Assembly: GCA_002917075.1 (NCBI GenBank)
Contig: NTMA01000002.1
Location: forward strand, 248,001 to 312,000
DNA: 64,000 nt
Source of the DNA: Hawksworthiomyces lignivorus
Taxonomy: Eukaryota; Ascomycota; Sordariomycetes; Ophiostomatales; Ophiostomataceae
Direction: 5' to 3'
Position 1 is the first letter of the stretch, and each line of letters starts with the position of its first letter. Below are positions 58,587 to 64,000 of this stretch, piece by piece. The notes below the pieces were generated by a model. That model saw nothing but the letters and a program-made list of their open reading frames with translations, did no database searches and had not been told where the DNA came from. The translations under genes and the position numbers were made by a program.

Positions 58587-59481
58587 ATGAGAATACTTTG
58601 CCTTCACGGCAAGGGGACCAGCGGTGACATTTTCAAATCACAGACAGGTATGTTCGCCGAAGCCTAAAGAAGCAGGTCTGCCTCGGCAGCTGACAAACAA
58701 CCAAGCCGCCCTCCGAGCCAAGCTCGACAAATCCTTCGAGTTCGATTTTGTCGACGCCCCGTTTCGGTCCACGTCTGCCCCCGGCATCGACAAGCTCTTC
58801 GTGTCCGGGGCCTACGCCTGGTGGCCGACGGACTCGGTTCAGGCAATACGAGCCGCCCACCTGTGGCTGGACGAGTATATTGCAGCCCATGGGCCCTACG
58901 ATGCCGTCATGGGCTTCTCTCAGGGCTGCATCCTGATTGTCAGCTATCTGATGCACCGCGCGCGGGAGATGCCGCTTGATCCGGCGCCCCCCTTCCAGGG
59001 CGCTATTTTCGTCTGCGGCGGCCTGTCCTTTGCTTCGCTGGAAGAGCTGGGCGTCCCGATCTCCCCAAAAGCGCGGGCCATCGAGCTGCAGTCTGTGCAG
59101 GCTCTGCAGCAGAAGACCCGCAAGTTCAAAGAGCTAGCATCGCAGCCAGACCAAATTCAGCGGGGCGTGGGCCTGTGGGACGACACGTCCAATCTCATAC
59201 ACGACCCCAGGGCTCCGCTGCCGCCGCCCAATGACGTGTTTGGCATGGACTTCACATCAGAGTCCTTGCCGTCTGATCTCTTTGTCGCCATCCCTACGGT
59301 GCACGTCTACGGCAGCCGAGATCCGAGATTCCCATCTGCCATTCAGCTTGCCCATTTCTGCAATGTGCGCTCCATGTACGACCATGGGGGCGGGCATGAC
59401 ATTCCTCGGACGACCCCAGTGTCGGTTCAGATTGCAGAGCTGATTTCGCAGCTAGCGAAGGACATCAAAGAAAAGAGATGA
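58587..59481 (+). CDS. FSH1-family serine hydrolase
   Basis: Two exons (58587-58647, 58706-59481) give 278 aa. Family knowledge: FSH1-type alpha/beta hydrolases are small esterase/thioesterase-like enzymes; several sit in fungal polyketide clusters and release or trim products. Seen: MRILCLHGKGTSGDIFKSQT, the first strand and oxyanion loop; APGIDKLF; YAWWPTD; nucleophile elbow GFSQGC (Ser92); FVCGGLSF; PTVHVYGSRDPRF with the acid residue; and GGGHDIPR with the catalytic His (about 251). The triad is therefore complete. A 58-bp intron follows codon 20. No signal peptide, so probably cytosolic. It lies beside the Zn2Cys6 factor and DHA2 pump. Confidence 0.9.
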
Positions 59482-61687
59482 GGGTTACATCCCCCATTTC
59501 AAATTATCACCCAGCATAGATATGTTTTGCACATGCGCATGCCAAAAGCGCATGCAGTCTATATGATTTTACGAAAGGGAAACATTAGGAATGAAATCTA
59601 CATTAAAATAGAAGAGCAAGTTTTTACGACCCTGCCCCCCGGCAAAAATTTCCGTTCGCCAAAACGTTGCCTCCACAAACATTTGTTGACTCCATGTTAC
59701 GTCCTGACCTACCTAGCAGAGTGTGAAGCGGATGATAGGGCCGAAGATGGATATCAGTGGAATACACAAAAGAAGGTACAAAGGTATATTGTAGATATTG
59801 TAAGCTGGTCAGAGGTGACTCGCTTGTCCATGCTTTTCTCTTCCAATCTCCCAGAGAGGCCTGCTATTGCACATTTAGCACAGGAAGAAAGAAAAGCCCC
59901 TAAAAAAAGTAAAGGACGTGCCAGAGACTCTCTGTTTTTGCAAGAAACGCGTGACCTTTCCTAGTGTGCCATGGAGAAAGACAAGACAAACCAAGAAACG
60001 CATATTGTTTTTCTTCCTCTGGAGGGCTACTGTTACGTTCCATAGGCACAGCATCTGGAAAAATGCGGGAGTTTACAGCAGAGGAACGGACAAGACGGCT
60101 CGCAGCAATTACCATCTATATCACGTAAAGACATCTTAGTTCACATCCTATTACTTTCAGAACCAGCTAATAAAAGTGGCTTGCTCTCTTTCTGCAACTC
60201 CTGCTCGCCTAAGCATCTAAATGAATAGCCTCGGAATTGACGTTTCCTTGAGCCTCGTCCTCCGGTATCCCCAGTACCTCTCTCTTTATTTCCTTTTTTT
60301 GTCTTTCTCATTTTTGCCTGTCTTTCGTCGTTCTTCTACTGGCATCTCTCTCACCCTATTACTTCCAGCCAGCTCGGTTCCGTCTCTGGATGTTTACGCC
60401 GATCTTCCGTCTTATCCTAAGTTGTGCCTATTAACCAGTTTTACGGACTGCGCTTTCAGTCTTTCATTTCATCTTAGAGGCTTCTCTCTGCCCTGGCTTT
60501 TTTTATTGGAATTGCGGTCCTATTTTTCAGATTCGCTTTACTTTGCCAGAACAGCGGATGATTCGGTTTTGGGGGAGCATCTTCTCAGTCACACATCACT
60601 CGAAAAAGATCAAGGAGACTATAAAATAATTCCCGTGTTTACAATCAGCTTATTCTTCTTCCTCCAACGCGCCAAGCCATGTTTCGAGCGTTTTCTTTAT
60701 ATATGTCTCGGCATTTGGTATGGTTTTGGGGCTAGATCTGGCCTTCAGAGCGCAGTCCAATCTGGAAGAGAAGAATTTTCCTGTTTGGCGAGGCCAAAAA
60801 CTTCCTCTTACATTTCGCTGCTCTTGGCAAGGCTTGTTTAAGTGTCTGGAATATTCCTTTCAGGGACGTCTCCTTGCTCTCTGCAAGGGGATGAATATGA
60901 ATAGGCGGAGATTTTAAGATCCTCCCCCGCAAGCTTACGCAGCTGTCAGTGCCTTTATATTGCTCCTCAGAATTCAGCCATAATTCTTTTCTTTATATTG
61001 GCTTAACATTAAATTAAAGGTACAAGGCCGTTTTCTTAATTGTCTCCACAGTCCTCCCTTCCCACAACGCTGGAAGAAACGTGTGCTAGCGGACTGATTC
61101 GACGTGCACCACTACCTCTTTTCTGCTGCCCCGGCTGAGGCGGAGGGAGGGTGCCTAGAGGGAGCAGGACACCATACTTTTATAACCTAGAGAGGATGTG
61201 CGGGAATATATGATCGGATCTGGATGCCAAGAAGATGCTCCTGAGAGATTATCCAAACAAGATGCGACGATCCGGTCTTATAATACCATCGACTGCATAC
61301 GAGACGGCCAAAAAAACCAAAATACCAAGAAACAAAATAATAAGGGCTCTAATAGATGAACGAGAAAATGTATAGGCCAAGAGGCTGGCTGGAGAGACTG
61401 AAAATAAAATGTCCATATTGGATTGCGTCTCCATATACGCAAATGAAGAGGTGCCGTCTCTTCGTCATCAGGAAACCTCTCGGCTCCGCGGCTCTGCATT
61501 TTATGGCTTGTCCCTTGTCCTCTGGGCCTGCCAGCTTTACTGTAGTCGTCCTATATATGCTGACTTGTAGTTCCATCTTGCCAACTTCGGGAAGTCCTTC
61601 TGTTCTGTCTCCTTCTCCTTTCTCCTTTCTCCCCTTCTTCTTCCTCCCCAGGACCAGGACACTTCGCAGCCACACGATTTGCCCGCC
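59482..61687. other. 2.2-kb intergenic region upstream of the deacetylase gene
   Basis: No gene is supported. It includes pyrimidine-rich DNA (about 60220-60420) with a 206-codon open frame of no recognisable content, and an ACGCGT at about 59946. The final 150 bp are a CT-rich leader. Confidence 0.45.
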
Positions 61688-64000
61688 ATGCAGCCCAAGC
61701 AACTACTCACCGCGCTCCTCGCGGCCGGCGCCAGTGCCAACACTGATGCCGCCGACGCCAGGTGCTCCAGAGATCTGCAGATCGACAACTTTGCAAATTT
61801 CGCCAGCCTGACGAACAGCCAGAACCAGCCGGCTAGTGGTATGTTAGATGAGTTCTCTGGGTGCCCGGAACTGCTGGCTATCACAGGCAAATACTGACGC
61901 TGCACACTCCTCCTGTTAGATGACCAGACTATGGCCAGCATCTCATCATCCAATAACGTCCTCAGGTTCACACCCCGGGACCCAAACTCGTACTTTTATG
62001 AGTCCTTCCCTTGTGTCCAGGCAAAGTCGTCGGGCTACGGTGGTCTGCAGTTTACCATCACTTACCCGCCTGGCTCTGACTTCACCCTCGAGCTGCAGAC
62101 CAAGACGCAGTGCAGCGCCAGCAACTACTCGAGCGAGTGGTTCGCGATCTCGGGCCTCTCGGGCAACCAGCAGGTCGTCACGCTCGACCTCAACGTGTAC
62201 GAGACGTCAAATCTCGACGCGATCACTGGCTTTGTGTTTGCCAGTTTTAGCAAGGTTGGAGAGTACACATTGAGCAATCTCAAGTTTGTGTGCCGCAACC
62301 TTGAATCGCGGTCTGGCCGAGGTGAGCCCATGGATCCCGCAGCCCTCCCTAGGCGCCAAAACTAACTGTGCTAGAGTCACCCGCTTTGCCGCCTAACTTA
62401 GACTCGCCGGCGGCGCTTCCACAGGACGTGCCAGACCTCTTCAATAAGAGGAGTGCAAAAGCGTCGCCGGCCAGCATCCGGCCGTCCGCCCACTGTCCTT
62501 TTTCTTCTGCCTCTCCTTCTTCTTCCCGTTCTTCTACCATTACGTATTCTCCTTCTTCGGCAAAAAAACCCACCCATGTCCTTTCCAAGCCGGCTGCCAC
62601 TTCAACAGCAGCCGGCTCTGCGGCCAGGCCGTCCGCTTCGCTCTCGGGTTCAACACCCGCTGTTTCCACGGCCTCCCGTTCTCTGTCCTCTGCCGCGTCT
62701 CCACAGCCCAGCATGGACGAAGCAGCGCTGGAGCTGCTGCGAAGAGCAGTGATTCCCGACTACACAAATCCGCCAAAGAAGACCGTCATCCAGACGACCA
62801 TATATGGACCACAGCCCACATCGGTGGAATCTTGCAAGGATCTGCTCATTGACGACTGGGAGTCACAGTCCCGCCTGACGTTCCTGTACTACAATTCCAT
62901 GTACCAAGCCTCCAGCGACGACGGCACCATGAAGTCCATCGTCGTGCACAATAACAACACCGTCACGATCGCCCCCCAGAGCTCCGACTCGTACTTTTAC
63001 AGCCAGATGCCCTGCGTCAACACCACGGGAATCTATGGAGGCATCTCCATGAAAGCCAAGGCGCCCCGCGGGACGACGTTTACGATCCAGCTGGCGTCCG
63101 TAGACAAGTGCGGCAGCAGCAACTTCACCGAGGCGCAGACGTTGTCCACGGACGACCTCGGCTGGCAGTTCGACGACACGCTCAAGTCGTACTATTTCCC
63201 GCTGACCAAGTACCCGAACGTCAACCCCACTAAGATTTCCATGATCTATTTTGCGTCGCTCTCACGCCCCATCACCCTGGGCCCCATGGCCTTCTACTGC
63301 GGCGACCAGCCGTCGGAGGTGGCGGCGCCGCCGCACCCAGTGAACCCGCAGGAGCAGCACTTGGTGCCGGCGCCGGCCAGCTCGGAGGGGTCGCTGCTGA
63401 TCGATGACTTTACCAACTCGGACAGCAACACGCTCAACCAGTGGCACGGCTGCGACGAGGACTGCGTGACGTCGACGTTCTTGCCGGGCGGCGGCGTGGT
63501 GCTGCAGACCAACGACTCGGACCTCGCGTGGTACTCGTCGCTGGCGGACAAGTGCGCGGACATCAAGGCGTTCTCGGGCTCGTACCTGCACGTGTCGTTC
63601 AGCGGCAGCAGCAAGTTCACCATCTCGCTGCAGCAGGCCAACAAGGACTGCAACCCGGACGTGGCGCCGTACCCGGAGACGTGGGACTCGCTGGAGGCGG
63701 CGCGCTACGCCACCGACACGGACATCTACATGCCCATCAACCACTTCAACGTCGACCTGGGCCGCGTGATCACGTTCGCCTTCAAGGGCTTCTACACGAC
63801 GGCGCCGACGACGCTGCACCGCGTGGAGATCGTGCCGTCGGTGCCCGACGGCTTCCAGATGCCCGACAAGCTGCCCTCGGGCAACCTCGTCTTCGCCTGC
63901 AAGCGGCCCAACTCGTTTGCGTTTGCCATTGACGACGGCGACCCGACGCTGGCCCAGGAGGTCATGGAGATTGTCAAGTCGGAGAACATCGTCGTGACTT
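61688..64000 (+). CDS. Secreted multidomain polysaccharide (chitin) deacetylase-like protein, 3' truncated by the window
   Basis: Exons 61688-61838, 61920-62321 and 62375 to the window edge; at least 726 aa. Seen in order: a signal peptide (about 1-22); beta-rich domain 1 (CSRDLQIDNFANF to NLKFVCRN, split by intron 1); and a Ser/Pro/Ala-rich linker, probably O-glycosylated (about 190-290). Then domain 2 (CKDLLIDDWESQSRL to MAFYCGD), a short linker and domain 3 (GSLLIDDFTNSDSNTLNQWHG to NLVFACK). Domains 1-3 share the pattern LxIDDF/W at the start, SYFY-type residues with a conserved Cys, and a closing F-x-C, so they look like diverged copies of one carbohydrate-binding-like sandwich. The last 30 residues, SFAFAIDDGDPTLAQEVMEIVKSEN, begin a NodB deacetylase domain (Asp-Asp metal/catalytic pair). 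A cell-wall role is inferred. Confidence 0.82.

Noticed and set aside
60221..60841. 206-codon open frame with hydrophobic N-terminus
   Set aside because: Lies in pyrimidine-rich DNA that yields Leu/Ser/Phe by composition; no conserved motif, no splice support. It could be an orphan gene, but the sequence gives no positive evidence.

Overview
The window is nuclear DNA of a filamentous ascomycete (Pezizomycotina). Genes have short GT-AG introns, mostly 55-100 bp, with CTAAC/CTGAC-like branch sites. Coding exons are GC-rich, and the proteins are typical ascomycete orthologues with a strong Sordariomycete feel. The exact order is not determined. There are 24 protein genes on both strands, 23 complete and one running off the right edge. 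No rRNA or tRNA gene, CRISPR array or intact transposon was recognised.

Left part (1-17.3 kb): NOP53 (ribosome biogenesis), a Zn2Cys6 transcription factor, an external NADH dehydrogenase with an EF-hand, a class I/II aminotransferase, the MYST acetyltransferase ESA1, the exonuclease REX4 and a cyclopropane-fatty-acid-synthase-like methyltransferase.

Middle (19.6-40.6 kb): RNase H2 subunit C, MCM6, a large disordered protein of unknown role, a divergent pair of respiratory-chain genes (ATP synthase subunit f and complex I 21 kDa/NDUFS4), GID8, uridine kinase URK1 and a secreted GH125 mannosidase.

Accessory stretch (41.2-45.1 kb): a condensation-type acyltransferase diverges from an MFS transporter whose reading frame is broken at a run of nine C.

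Right part (45.4-64 kb): POL32 and RAD18, two DNA-damage-tolerance genes, face away from each other across 476 bp. Next comes about 2 kb of AT-rich decayed repeats, then the ESCRT-III-like CHM7, a DHA2 drug-efflux pump with a neighbouring Zn2Cys6 regulator, an FSH1-type serine hydrolase, and the 5' part of a secreted multidomain polysaccharide deacetylase.

Themes: ACGCGT (MCB-type) hexamers lie 100-310 bp upstream of RNase H2C, MCM6 and POL32/RAD18, suggesting shared G1/S control. Several genes have extremely small coding exons: a 3-nt start-codon exon, two 15-nt exons, and exons of 17, 24 and 28 nt. The least explained sequence is the repeat family around 49.4-51.1 kb. Exon boundaries were inferred by eye from frame, splice signals and family conservation.
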